43,609 nt of DNA from Phycisphaerae bacterium. Lineage in GTDB: Bacteria; Planctomycetota; Phycisphaerae; Sedimentisphaerales; Anaerobacaceae. How positions within the stretch are numbered: the first letter of the stretch is position 1; each line of letters starts with the position of its first letter. The stretch is from NCBI GenBank assembly GCA_028715705.1, contig JAQURJ010000007.1, positions 1-43,609 of the forward strand, read 5' to 3'. Shown one piece after another: positions 9,989 to 17,210 of this stretch. The translations under genes and the position numbers were made by a program. The notes beneath the pieces are model-generated. The model did no database searches. It was not told the origin of the DNA and saw only the letters and a list, made by a program, of their open reading frames with translations.

Positions 9989-10602
9989 TATTCACCGACG
10001 CTTTTTCGAACAGCTTCTTTATAACCTTTAGCAAAATGACCAACAGCCGTATGTAAACGACTTTTCACAGTACCTATTGGAATACTTAAAATCTCTGCCA
10101 TTTGTTTGTAAGAAAATTGGTTAAAATATGCTAAAATTAAAATCTCTCTAAGATTATCAGGCATTTGAGCTATTATACGACGAACTCGCTCTTTGGTTTC
10201 CTCTTTTTCAAGATCATCATAAGCCTCTATATCATAAGAGCTTAACGTATTTATGACGTCGTCAATGCTCATTTCCTGCGAATCCGCTATAGTACCCATG
10301 CTGATCGCCGCGGTTCGCTGTTTTTTTCGCAATGTATCCTTGGCTTTATTTGCGGCAATAGTAAATAGCCATGGCCGAAGAGGGCGGCTGAAATCGAAGC
10401 TTTTTATACTCGAATAAAGCTGTAAAAATGTTTCCTGGAAGACATCCTCAATCAAGTCCTGCTGCGACAAAAAGCGTCGCAAAAACGCGTAAAGACTGTT
10501 CTTGTAACGAGTTACAAGCCCTTTGAACGCGGATTCCTCGCCTTCGGCAAACGCCCGAAGAAGATCGGAATCTGATTGTTGTTGTTCGGCAAGTTCATCC
10601 AT
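9988..10602 (-). CDS. ECF-type RNA polymerase sigma factor (sigma-70 family)
   Basis: This 204-residue alternative sigma factor directs RNA polymerase to a dedicated promoter set. Region 2 is visible as YKNSLYAFLRRFLS, DVFQETFLQLYSSIKSF and the RPWLFTIAANKAKDTLRKK segment (about 75-95). Region 4 is LREILILAYFNQFSYKQMAEILSIPIGTVKSRLHTAV (about 150-190), with the helix-turn-helix. The linker between the regions is rather long. The stop codon overlaps the start of the anti-sigma gene by one base (TAATG), so the two are translationally coupled. It lies 117 bases downstream of nrnA. The regulon cannot be read from this window. Confidence 0.93.
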   Translation of the reverse strand: MDELAEQQQSDSDLLRAFAEGEESAFKGLVTRYKNSLYAFLRRFLSQQDLIEDVFQETFLQLYSSIKSFDFSRPLRPWLFTIAANKAKDTLRKKQRTAAISMGTIADSQEMSIDDVINTLSSYDIEAYDDLEKEETKERVRRIIAQMPDNLREILILAYFNQFSYKQMAEILSIPIGTVKSRLHTAVGHFAKGYKEAVRKSVGE

Positions 10603-10719
10603 AAAAAAATCCCGGGTTTATAATACTACAACACAAGACGATGTAAATAAAAATCTTATGAATAGAGGGACAACCTGCGAGCACTGATTATTCATTCTCA
10701 TCAGCGGCTATGAAAATTT

Positions 10720-11706
10720 TTACAACCGCTCTTTGATCTCGTCTCTGATAGTTTTCATTACATCTTCGATAGTGCCCCGGATGCGAACGCCAGCGGCTTG
10801 CTTGTGCCCTCCTCCGCCATATTTTTGTGCTATTTCGCGGACATCGATAGTGCCGCTGCTGCGAAGCGAGACGTTTATTCTGCCATCGGGCAGTTCTACA
10901 AAAAAGGCAGCAACCTCGACCGATTGTATTTGGCGGCATTGGTCGATAAAGTTTTCGGTGTCGCTGTAAGCGGCGCCGGTACGATCAAAATCGACTTTGC
11001 ACAAAAACTGCTCAGCGTATCGGTTGTCGAAATGAAGCGTCATATTATCGAACATCGTCCGCATCAACAAAAAACGCTGCGGCGAAAAGTTTTGGTAAAA
11101 TTTCTTATAGATGTTTGTGGGATTTGCGCCCTTTTCGATCAACTCTGCGCAGACACGATGCGTTCTTGCGTCAGTATTCGCAAACTGGAACCATCCGGTA
11201 TCGGTCGCCACTGCCGCAAATAATGCCTCGGCCATCCCCTCGGTAATATCCCATCCAGCATCTTTTAGCAGTTCAAACACGATTATCCCAGCAGCGGCGG
11301 CTGCCGCATCGACAACTTCCACGTCGCCAAGATTATCCGATGTAACATGATGATCGATGACAAGTATCTTCGCCCCACTTTTGTCAATAAATTCGATACC
11401 GCCCTCCAACTGGCTGCGGGAATTGGTATCACAGATAATTATAAGGTCGGGTTTGTAAAACTGGCCGTTTGCCAACTGCTCGGCTGTGAGGTTTTCGTCA
11501 AGCACCACTGGTTTATCAGTGAACAGAAATTGATACCACTGCGGTATCGGCGACAAAAACAACACCTTCACATCCTTGCCATTACGTAGCAAAGCTTCAC
11601 TCAAAGCTGCAATACTCCCACAGGCGTCGCCGTCAGGCCGACGATGCGTTGTAAGCAATATCCTTTGGTTTTCATTTATCAAATTAACCGCTTTTTGAAA
11701 ATCCAT
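10720..11706 (-). CDS. nrnA: DHH/DHHA1 phosphoesterase, nanoRNase / pAp phosphatase (NrnA type)
   Basis: NrnA-type enzymes degrade 2-5-mer RNAs to mononucleotides and dephosphorylate pAp, in the cytoplasm with Mn2+. The 328-residue product matches the usual ~310-340. The N-terminal DHH domain shows HRRPDGDACGS (H21, D25, D27), an ICDTNS segment and VIDHHVTSDN (the DHH motif near 119-121), then FAAVATDTGWFQFANT. The C-terminal DHHA1 domain shows SLRSSGTIDVREIAQKYGGGGHKQAAG. Nothing is missing. It is immediately downstream of the GxxExxY cassette on the same strand. Confidence 0.92.
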   Translation of the reverse strand: MDFQKAVNLINENQRILLTTHRRPDGDACGSIAALSEALLRNGKDVKVLFLSPIPQWYQFLFTDKPVVLDENLTAEQLANGQFYKPDLIIICDTNSRSQLEGGIEFIDKSGAKILVIDHHVTSDNLGDVEVVDAAAAAAGIIVFELLKDAGWDITEGMAEALFAAVATDTGWFQFANTDARTHRVCAELIEKGANPTNIYKKFYQNFSPQRFLLMRTMFDNMTLHFDNRYAEQFLCKVDFDRTGAAYSDTENFIDQCRQIQSVEVAAFFVELPDGRINVSLRSSGTIDVREIAQKYGGGGHKQAAGVRIRGTIEDVMKTIRDEIKERL

Positions 11707-11727
11707 TTAAACTCCTGTAGAATTTTT

Positions 11728-11747
11728 AGCCACAGAGAACACAGAGA
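11728..11747 (+). repeat. Left inverted copy of CCACAGAG repeat
   Basis: This 20-base sequence reads AGCCACAGAG then AACACAGAGA on the plus strand, pointing into the cassette. It matches the right copy at 12734-12753 (minus strand) at 18 of 20 bases, so the two form imperfect terminal inverted repeats. Confidence 0.8.
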
Positions 11748-11762
11748 TTTTTTCTTATATTT

Positions 11763-12260
11763 TTATTTTTCTATCAAAGCCTTTTTCATAACTTTTGACA
11801 CACGTTCCAAATCTTTTTCCTTTAGAACAGATATGTTTACTTCGATTATGTTCTCCTCGTTCATTTTCCCCCTAATGAATTTGCGTTTTATAATTTTCAG
11901 TTGGGATGGGGGATTATGCTCCTGCGGTACTGTTTTCAGCAAGGCTGTTATCAAATCAATAATTCCGGTTATGAGATCAACAGAAGCGGTTATCAAGCTA
12001 ATAATCTCAGGGCCGCTTTCGTGACATTGAAGAACAAATATTTCATTGTTTTTCTCAATCACAACATCACCTTCATCCTTAAGTGGACCGAATGGATGAA
12101 TTTTTTGATTAATAAAATTCCATGTATGAGGCCAACAATGAAAACAACAGCATTTGTTAGGAATCGGTATTATTTTTACAGAAATATAGTTATCATAGAC
12201 ATCACACTCTTCGGTCAGCTTGATTGCCCGATCCAGACTTTTCTTTAAATCATCTTTCAT
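11763..12260 (-). CDS. Hypothetical protein (165 aa) of the GxxExxY cassette
   Basis: I do not recognise the family. The N-terminal third is helical, then comes a Cys-rich stretch NKCCCFHCWPHTW (about 35-47) that could bind metal. The middle has a hydrophobic, Ile/Leu-rich helix (LITASVDLITGIIDLITALL, about 88-107), long enough to be amphipathic or to span a membrane. The C-terminus (about 125-165) looks like a small beta/alpha module, NIIEVNISVLKEKDLERVSKVMKKAL. The ribosome-binding site CAGAGGAG is itself part of the internal repeat copy. It lies 31 bases downstream of the GxxExxY gene and its position inside the repeats suggests it is cassette cargo. Confidence 0.6.
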   Translation of the reverse strand: MKDDLKKSLDRAIKLTEECDVYDNYISVKIIPIPNKCCCFHCWPHTWNFINQKIHPFGPLKDEGDVVIEKNNEIFVLQCHESGPEIISLITASVDLITGIIDLITALLKTVPQEHNPPSQLKIIKRKFIRGKMNEENIIEVNISVLKEKDLERVSKVMKKALIEK

Positions 12261-12261
12261 T

Positions 12262-12284
12262 TTCTCCTCTGATACTCTGTGGCT
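12262..12284 (-). repeat. Internal diverged copy of CCACAGAG repeat
   Basis: The minus strand reads AGCCACAGAG then TATCAGAGGAGA. The first ten bases are identical to the left terminal copy and the rest has one base deleted and a few changes. It now supplies the Shine-Dalgarno of the 165-residue gene. Confidence 0.65.
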
Positions 12285-12291
12285 TAATTAT

Positions 12292-12693
12292 TCACATAGA
12301 AATACGTTTTACGCCATCAATCAGCCTATTTTCACCAAAATTAATTATAAGTCCTCGTTTGAGATTTGTGGCTTTAAGATATGAAATAGTCTGGCTTACA
12401 ACCATTCCGGGCATTTTTTGCTGTGATTTAAGTTCAACAACAACTTCTTTTTCTACAAGCAGATCAAGGCGATGCCCGCTGATAGCACGCCCTTTATAAA
12501 TCAAATCTACTGGTACTTGACGTTCAACATTTACACTTTGTAACTCAAATTCATAACATAACGCTTCCTCATAAATAGATTCCAAAAGTCCCGGCCCAAA
12601 AGCCTTATGCACTTCTATCGCAGCACCGATGATTTTGCGAGTCAAAGGATCGTTATCTTTTTGCGCAATTAAACTCACATCGTCACACTTCAT
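12292..12693 (-). CDS. GxxExxY family protein, PD-(D/E)XK-like
   Basis: The 133-residue protein carries the name-giving motif GLLESIY (G35, E38, Y41), preceded by a helix ending in HKAFGPG. It has a nuclease-like core: D77 in RLDLLV, then VVVELKS with E87-x-K89, the arrangement of PD-(D/E)XK folds, and a C-terminal GLIINFG strand. The family is common in planctomycetes, Verrucomicrobia and cyanobacteria. Its role is not established. A DNA-acting role is inferred from the putative catalytic triad. The ATG overlaps the ribF stop by four bases (ATGA), so its translation is coupled to ribF. It sits inside a repeat-bounded cassette. Confidence 0.88.
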   Translation of the reverse strand: MKCDDVSLIAQKDNDPLTRKIIGAAIEVHKAFGPGLLESIYEEALCYEFELQSVNVERQVPVDLIYKGRAISGHRLDLLVEKEVVVELKSQQKMPGMVVSQTISYLKATNLKRGLIINFGENRLIDGVKRISM

Positions 12694-13730
12694 TCACTCT
12701 GTTTCCTTCGTAAATTCCTTTTATTTAAACCTTTCTCTGTGCTCTCTGTGGCCAATGAATTAAACTTCAGTATTTTCTTCGCCTGCTCACAATCGCGCGC
12801 AATCTGCGCAGACAAATCAATTTCACTTCTAAACTTATGCTGGTGCCGAACAAATTCAACAAAATCCATCGCCATCCACTTGCCAGCAAGGATATCAACA
12901 TTATCGGCAAAAAGGTGCGCTTCAACCAAAAGCGGATGATTATCACCAAACGTACTTGCCTGCCCGATACTGAACACAGCCGCAATATTTGCATCACTAA
13001 CACAAACATCGTCTTCGCTATCACTGGTAACCACATACCCAGCATAAACCCCCTCGGCAGGGATTACCTGATCCTCCGGCTTCAGATTGGCTGTAGGGAA
13101 ACCTATATGGCGACCTTTGCCACGTCCGGCAATGACACGACCCATCAGCCTATATCGCCGCCCAAGCAGCCTCGCCGCATCGGCTACTTTACTGCTGCCA
13201 AGCATATACCGGATCATCGTACTGCTGACCTTAACTGTCTCGCCGTATTCGGTCGTAGTCTTTTCCGTATCAACCACCGCAACATCAAAACCGAACTCTT
13301 TGCCCGCCTTTTGCAGCGTCCCAACATCCCCTGATCCATCTTTGCCGAAACGAAAGTCCTCGCCTTCAACCACTGTGCACGGACAAAGTCTTTCGACCAA
13401 AAACCTTTTCAGAAACTCATCCGGCAAAAGACCAAGTATTTCCTCATTTGTTTTAAGTATCAACCGAACATCAACCCCAAGCTCTGACATCAGCTTTGCT
13501 CGCAATGCTATCGGCGTCAAAATCCCCGGTGTTTTCTCAGGATGTAAAAACGATAAAGGATGCGGGTCGAATGTCATAACCACCAGCTTTCGACATCTAC
13601 TGTTTGCCAGATGCTGGGCTTCGCGCAATATTCGTCTATGACCCAGATGCACGCCATCGAAGTTGCCGATGGTAAGCACGCTGCCCTTTTCCACCCGCTC
13701 AAGATCTGAAATTGTCTCAATAACTTTCAT
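12690..13730 (-). CDS. ribF: Bifunctional riboflavin kinase / FAD synthetase
   Basis: RibF phosphorylates riboflavin to FMN and adenylates FMN to FAD. The N-terminal FAD synthetase domain shows IGNFDGVHLGHR (about 21-32), TFDPHP and the SSTMIR box. The C-terminal kinase domain shows GRGKGRHIGFPTANL (about 205-219), GVYAGYV and DFVEFVRHQHKFRS. I chose the ATG at 13730 (MKVIETISDL, 346 residues) because family members begin there. An in-frame TTG at 13763 would add 11 unrelated residues. The last ~21 residues (ATESTEKG and a basic tail) are encoded by the right cassette repeat and sequence next to it, which appears to have replaced the native C-terminus after KKILKFNSL. Four-base overlap with the GxxExxY gene. 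Confidence 0.93.
   Translation of the reverse strand: MKVIETISDLERVEKGSVLTIGNFDGVHLGHRRILREAQHLANSRCRKLVVMTFDPHPLSFLHPEKTPGILTPIALRAKLMSELGVDVRLILKTNEEILGLLPDEFLKRFLVERLCPCTVVEGEDFRFGKDGSGDVGTLQKAGKEFGFDVAVVDTEKTTTEYGETVKVSSTMIRYMLGSSKVADAARLLGRRYRLMGRVIAGRGKGRHIGFPTANLKPEDQVIPAEGVYAGYVVTSDSEDDVCVSDANIAAVFSIGQASTFGDNHPLLVEAHLFADNVDILAGKWMAMDFVEFVRHQHKFRSEIDLSAQIARDCEQAKKILKFNSLATESTEKGLNKRNLRRKQSE
12734..12753 (-). repeat. Right inverted copy of CCACAGAG repeat, inside ribF
   Basis: The minus strand reads GGCCACAGAG then AGCACAGAGA, pointing into the cassette. It matches the left copy (11728-11747) at 18 of 20 bases. It is translated as part of the ribF C-terminus (ATESTEK). Confidence 0.8.
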
Positions 13731-13787
13731 AAGTTTTGTTTGCCGACAATAATTTACCACCAATCAATTTTTAATCAATAAAATTTA

Positions 13788-13827
13788 TTTGCAACTTAGT
13801 TGCAAAATAGCTAAAATGGGCTATTAT
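13788..13827 (+). promoter_or_regulatory. 19-bp perfect palindrome overlapping a promoter (Fur-family-type operator)
   Basis: TTTGCAACT-T-AGTTGCAAA (13788-13806) is a perfect inverted repeat with 9-base arms and a single central base. Its right arm overlaps a candidate -35 TTGCAA (13800-13805), followed after 16 bases by TATTAT (13822-13827). A protein on the palindrome would block polymerase. The operon it controls ends in a Fur-family regulator, so autoregulation is the natural inference. The GCAACT-AGTT core recurs before the gene at 36671. Confidence 0.7.
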
Positions 13828-13847
13828 AGTCCGTTTAAGGAAATAAT

Positions 13848-14561
13848 ATGGCTTATTCACATATAAAAACGATTGCCGCTGAACTCAAAAACCATGCCCC
13901 GTTTACCATGTTCGGAGCAGGTTTAGGCCTGCTGTTCATGTTTCTCTTCCGAAACATCGGCATGACGGGCAGTCTGGCCTTTTTTACATTTTTCCACCCC
14001 GCTCATGTGGTACTAAGCGCAATAGTCACAGCGGCAATGTTCCGTCTCCACGCAAAAGCAAAAAAATTCATCTTCGTTCTCATCATCGGCTATTTCGGCT
14101 CAATTGGCGTAGCCACTATCAGTGACATCATTATTCCATATATCGGTACCGAACTTCTGGGGCTAAATATCCCCTCTCACGCAGAAGTCTTTCACGATCC
14201 AGCCCATCATTCCGAAGAAGTTAACCATGAAGAACACGCAGGTAAGCATGAAGGACATAAACTACACCTTGGCTTCATCGAGGAATGGTACATCGTCAAC
14301 CCTGCTGCCATCATCGGTGTTCTCATCGCATGGTTCATTCCACGCACAAAATTTCCGCACGCAGGCCACATTCTCGTCAGCACATGGGCATCGTCGGCGT
14401 ATATGCTAATGGAGATTCGTGCGGACATAACCTTCTTTTCTGTTATTGGCATTTTTATTACCCTATTTTTAGCCGTATGGCTGCCCTGCTGCGTAAGTGA
14501 CATCATTTTCCCGCTGCTTTTTATAGAGTCAAAAGAACTGCACAAAATTAATGGACATTAG
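13848..14561 (+). CDS. Polytopic membrane protein with His-rich loop, putative metal transporter
   Basis: This 237-residue integral membrane protein has about six hydrophobic segments (near 18-36, 43-65, 70-98, 142-160, 170-188 and 195-225). Between the third and fourth is a His/Glu-rich loop (about 105-138: HAEVFHDPAHHSEEVNHEEH and on) typical of divalent-metal transporters. HPAH in the second segment and SD pairs in the third and last are possible ligands. I do not recognise a named family. Transport of zinc or a similar metal is inferred from the loop and from the Fur-family regulator, whose start overlaps this gene by 11 bases. The ATG has AAGGA at 7 bases and a palindromic operator upstream. 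Confidence 0.65.
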   Translation: MAYSHIKTIAAELKNHAPFTMFGAGLGLLFMFLFRNIGMTGSLAFFTFFHPAHVVLSAIVTAAMFRLHAKAKKFIFVLIIGYFGSIGVATISDIIIPYIGTELLGLNIPSHAEVFHDPAHHSEEVNHEEHAGKHEGHKLHLGFIEEWYIVNPAAIIGVLIAWFIPRTKFPHAGHILVSTWASSAYMLMEIRADITFFSVIGIFITLFLAVWLPCCVSDIIFPLLFIESKELHKINGH

Positions 14562-14976
14562 AGTTGAAAAACAAGCGATAGATATTCTTAAAAAGGCTTC
14601 ACTTCGCCTGACCGGACCCCGCCTGTCTATACTTAAAACCCTTTTAAAAGCCGATTCGCCGCTTACACAGGAAAAATTTGCCGAAAAGCTCGGCAAAAAC
14701 GCCCCCGACAAAGTCACCATTTACCGAACGCTTGAAACGCTGCTCGAAGCCGATATCGTTCACAAGGCGTTTCTAAAGCATCGCACGTGGCATTATGAAC
14801 TTGCGCACAATTGCAGCGGGCATCAGTGTCATCCGCACTTTACCTGTACTAACTGCGGTGAAACTCATTGTATGACACAGATAACAGTCCCCCTCGCCCC
14901 TAAATCGTACAAGGGCTTTTTGATACAGCATCAGCAGGTACGCTTCGACGGACTCTGCCCAAAATGCAGTTCTTAA
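14551..14976 (+). CDS. Fur-family metal-responsive repressor
   Basis: This 141-residue protein has the Fur fold. An N-terminal winged helix (about 5-80) shows RLTGPRLSILKTLLKADSPLTQEKFAEKL and the DKVTIYRTLETLLEADIVHK recognition segment. A metal-binding dimerisation domain contains HQCHPHFTC then TNCGETHC and a C-terminal CPKC. Two CxxC pairs (the first from CTNC) would form the structural zinc site, and the His-rich HQCHPH is a sensory-site candidate. Which metal is sensed (Fe, Zn, Ni or peroxide) cannot be fixed from sequence. The neighbour's His-rich loop suggests Zn or Ni. It overlaps the membrane protein gene by 11 bases, so both are under the same palindrome. Confidence 0.9.
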   Translation: MDIRVEKQAIDILKKASLRLTGPRLSILKTLLKADSPLTQEKFAEKLGKNAPDKVTIYRTLETLLEADIVHKAFLKHRTWHYELAHNCSGHQCHPHFTCTNCGETHCMTQITVPLAPKSYKGFLIQHQQVRFDGLCPKCSS

Positions 14977-15014
14977 TGCTGGACAATCGAAACACCCCAT
15001 ATTAAAATACGATT

Positions 15015-15956
15015 ATGAAAATGTACCCGTTAAAATTCAAGCCGATATTTAAAGAACGCATCTGGGGCGGGCAAAAGCTGCGAGATATTTTCGGTAAGCA
15101 GCTTCCAGCAAACACAAAGATCGGCGAAAGTTGGGAACTTGCCGACCTGCCGGAAGATAAATCCCAGATAACTAACGGCTCACTCGCCGGAAAAACAATA
15201 GATCAGGCCATAGAACAATTTACCGCTCAAATAACCGGCAGGACTGATTTTTCCAAGCCATTCCCGCTGCTGATAAAATTTCTCGATGCCGAAAACATCT
15301 TGAGCGTTCAGGTACATCCTGACAAGCAAACCTGTCAAAGGATGGGTATGGGCGAGCCTAAAACCGAATGCTGGTATATCATATCTGCCGAACCTGCTGC
15401 CGTTATCTATAAGGGACTAAAAAAAGGAGTCACAAAGCATGACTTCGCCGCAGCTACCGAGCAAGGCAATACAGCCGAACTGCTAAACCGTATAGAAGTG
15501 CATCCGGGCGAATGTCATTTTTTGCCCGCTGGAACTCCACACGCTATCGGAGCCGGACTTTTGATAGCCGAGATACAAACCCCCTCCGATACCACCTACC
15601 GGGTCTTCGACTGGAACAGGGTCGATGATACCGGTAAAAGCCGTCAGCTTCACATACAACAAGCCCTCGAAAGTATCCGTTTCGCAGCCGATGAAAAAAA
15701 ATTAACTGTGAGAAATTCCGGAGTCCTTGTCGATTCCGAATTTTTCAAAATCAAAAAGTTTAATCAGGCAAAATCCGAAACAATCGAACTGTCAGATGAA
15801 ATGAAAGTGCTTATAATAATCAAAGGCTCAGGAAGTATCAACGACCAAAACAGCACAGTGACATTCAAAGCCGGCGATACAATCCTAATTCCTGTTGAAT
15901 TTGAGGGTGTGGTGCGGTCTGATGAAAATACTGAATATCTTTCCATAACCCTCTAA
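15015..15956 (+). CDS. manA: Mannose-6-phosphate isomerase, class I type
   Basis: ManA interconverts fructose-6-phosphate and mannose-6-phosphate, feeding GDP-mannose and related sugars. The 313-residue product is the short bacterial form. Visible features are the start KPIFKERIWGG (about 9-19), IGESWELAD, the zinc ligands Q99 and H101 in SVQVHPDK, E118 in KTECWY, and H176 in AGTPHAIGAG, followed by a second cupin half. A second in-frame ATG two codons in (15021) is possible. No strong Shine-Dalgarno is visible. It lies 38 bases after the Fur gene, and it fits the surface-sugar genes that follow. Confidence 0.93.
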   Translation: MKMYPLKFKPIFKERIWGGQKLRDIFGKQLPANTKIGESWELADLPEDKSQITNGSLAGKTIDQAIEQFTAQITGRTDFSKPFPLLIKFLDAENILSVQVHPDKQTCQRMGMGEPKTECWYIISAEPAAVIYKGLKKGVTKHDFAAATEQGNTAELLNRIEVHPGECHFLPAGTPHAIGAGLLIAEIQTPSDTTYRVFDWNRVDDTGKSRQLHIQQALESIRFAADEKKLTVRNSGVLVDSEFFKIKKFNQAKSETIELSDEMKVLIIIKGSGSINDQNSTVTFKAGDTILIPVEFEGVVRSDENTEYLSITL

Positions 15957-16052
15957 AAAAATAGTTATGGGCATAGGTATAGTTCAATCCTCACCAATCA
16001 CAAAATTATAGTCAAAACTTCAGAGGTTCGTACTCTATAACTATCTCTATAA

Positions 16053-17210
16053 CTATTCTTTTTTGCGTATCGCCCCTCTCAACCCCTCCATTTTCAGGTA
16101 TCTTTTTTTCCACACCACAACAGCCGACACAGCTATAACTATCACATAAACTATCGCCGCATAACGGGTCCGCATCTGGCTCATAACAAGCCCTATCACT
16201 GCGTATAAACCTGCAAGCGCATAACAAATGCCAACCGTCTTTTTCAAACCAATACCACGATCTATCATCTGGTCATATATATGCCCTCTGTCGGAGACAA
16301 ACAGCGGTCTGTGATTTAACAGACGCCTCACCAGCGCAACAGCAGTGTCCAAGATCGGCAAACCGAACACAACAATAGACGCCATCCACCACCTTGGTAT
16401 CTTTTCGCCGAAAAGTATCATCAATACCGCGACATTGAACCCAAGCAGCATACTGCCAGCATCGCCCATGAATATTTTGGCAGGATAACGGTTAAACGGT
16501 AAAAAGCCACACACCCCGCCTATCAATCCCAGGCATATCACTATCCTGACCGGATCGCCGACATCGCTGAAATCCCACGTCGCAAGATGCGCAGCCAGCA
16601 GAAACATCGCCACTGTAATTATCGCCGTCACGCCCCCACACAAACCATCCAGCCCATCGAGAAGATTAAGCGAATTGGTCGCTCCCAGTACAAAAACAAT
16701 TACAATCAAAATCTCAAGTGTCTGCTCCGCCCAGCCCGGCATCTGCCAGCCGATAATATTTTGAATAAAATCGAAATTCGGAACTACGCCACCCAAGATC
16801 AAAACTGTTGCTGCAAATATCTGCCCCAATATCTTCTGCTTGGGCTTCATATCAAAGAGATCATCACTCAAACCCACAAAACAGGCGATCGCCCCTCCAA
16901 CTAATATAGCTATAAGTCTCACTGTTATCGGATTGAATTGATCGCTGCCGCGTAAAAGCAAAATACCCATCAATACCCCCGCTGCCAGCCCAACCAGCAT
17001 ACCAACACCGCCAAGATATGCTATCGGTTCTTTATGCGTCTTGACCAGATCGTCCGGCTTATCTACTATCCCGAATCGTATCGCAATTTTTTTGCAGAAA
17101 AACGTCGCCAAAAGCGATACCCCCAGAGACATCGCCAGCACCGGCCAAAACTGCAATACCCAACCGACAGGTCGTTTGGGGCCAATTATATAATCAAACA
17201 TTTCCAGCAT
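16053..17210 (-). CDS. WecA/TagO-like undecaprenyl-phosphate sugar-1-phosphate transferase
   Basis: This integral membrane GT of the MraY/WecA superfamily moves a sugar-1-phosphate (usually GlcNAc-1-P) onto undecaprenyl phosphate, the first step of a lipid-linked glycan. The ~385-residue protein has ten or so membrane helices and the family boxes: the KTHKEPIAYLGG loop near the N-terminus, NSLNLLDGLDGL (Asp-rich catalytic motif, mid-protein), FMGDAGSMLLGF, and the later RGHIYDQM region. I place the start at ATG 17210 (MLEMFDYI), although a TTG at 17240 and an ATG at 17201 are possible. It overlaps the end of the ATP-grasp gene by 17 bases. A 12-base direct duplication (CTCTATAACTAT) spans its stop. 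Confidence 0.9.
   Translation of the reverse strand: MLEMFDYIIGPKRPVGWVLQFWPVLAMSLGVSLLATFFCKKIAIRFGIVDKPDDLVKTHKEPIAYLGGVGMLVGLAAGVLMGILLLRGSDQFNPITVRLIAILVGGAIACFVGLSDDLFDMKPKQKILGQIFAATVLILGGVVPNFDFIQNIIGWQMPGWAEQTLEILIVIVFVLGATNSLNLLDGLDGLCGGVTAIITVAMFLLAAHLATWDFSDVGDPVRIVICLGLIGGVCGFLPFNRYPAKIFMGDAGSMLLGFNVAVLMILFGEKIPRWWMASIVVFGLPILDTAVALVRRLLNHRPLFVSDRGHIYDQMIDRGIGLKKTVGICYALAGLYAVIGLVMSQMRTRYAAIVYVIVIAVSAVVVWKKRYLKMEGLRGAIRKKE

Larger units (their letters stand above)
11728..12753. mobile_element. Candidate GxxExxY cassette bounded by 20-bp inverted repeats
   Basis: A 1026-base unit carries two minus-strand genes (GxxExxY protein and an unknown 165-residue protein) between near-identical inward-facing repeats (18 of 20 bases). 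A third, diverged copy lies between the two genes. The right repeat has been incorporated into the end of the ribF reading frame. No transposase is present, so if the unit is mobile it must move in trans or by recombination. Mobility is inferred. The repeats and gene content are seen directly. Confidence 0.55.

Noticed and set aside
12837-13334. 165-residue plus-strand reading frame within ribF
   Set aside because: It is antisense to the clearly conserved ribF, with no start signal.
16012-16227. 71-residue minus-strand frame at the end of the WecA-like gene
   Set aside because: An out-of-frame shadow. The WecA-like frame with conserved motifs runs to 16053.
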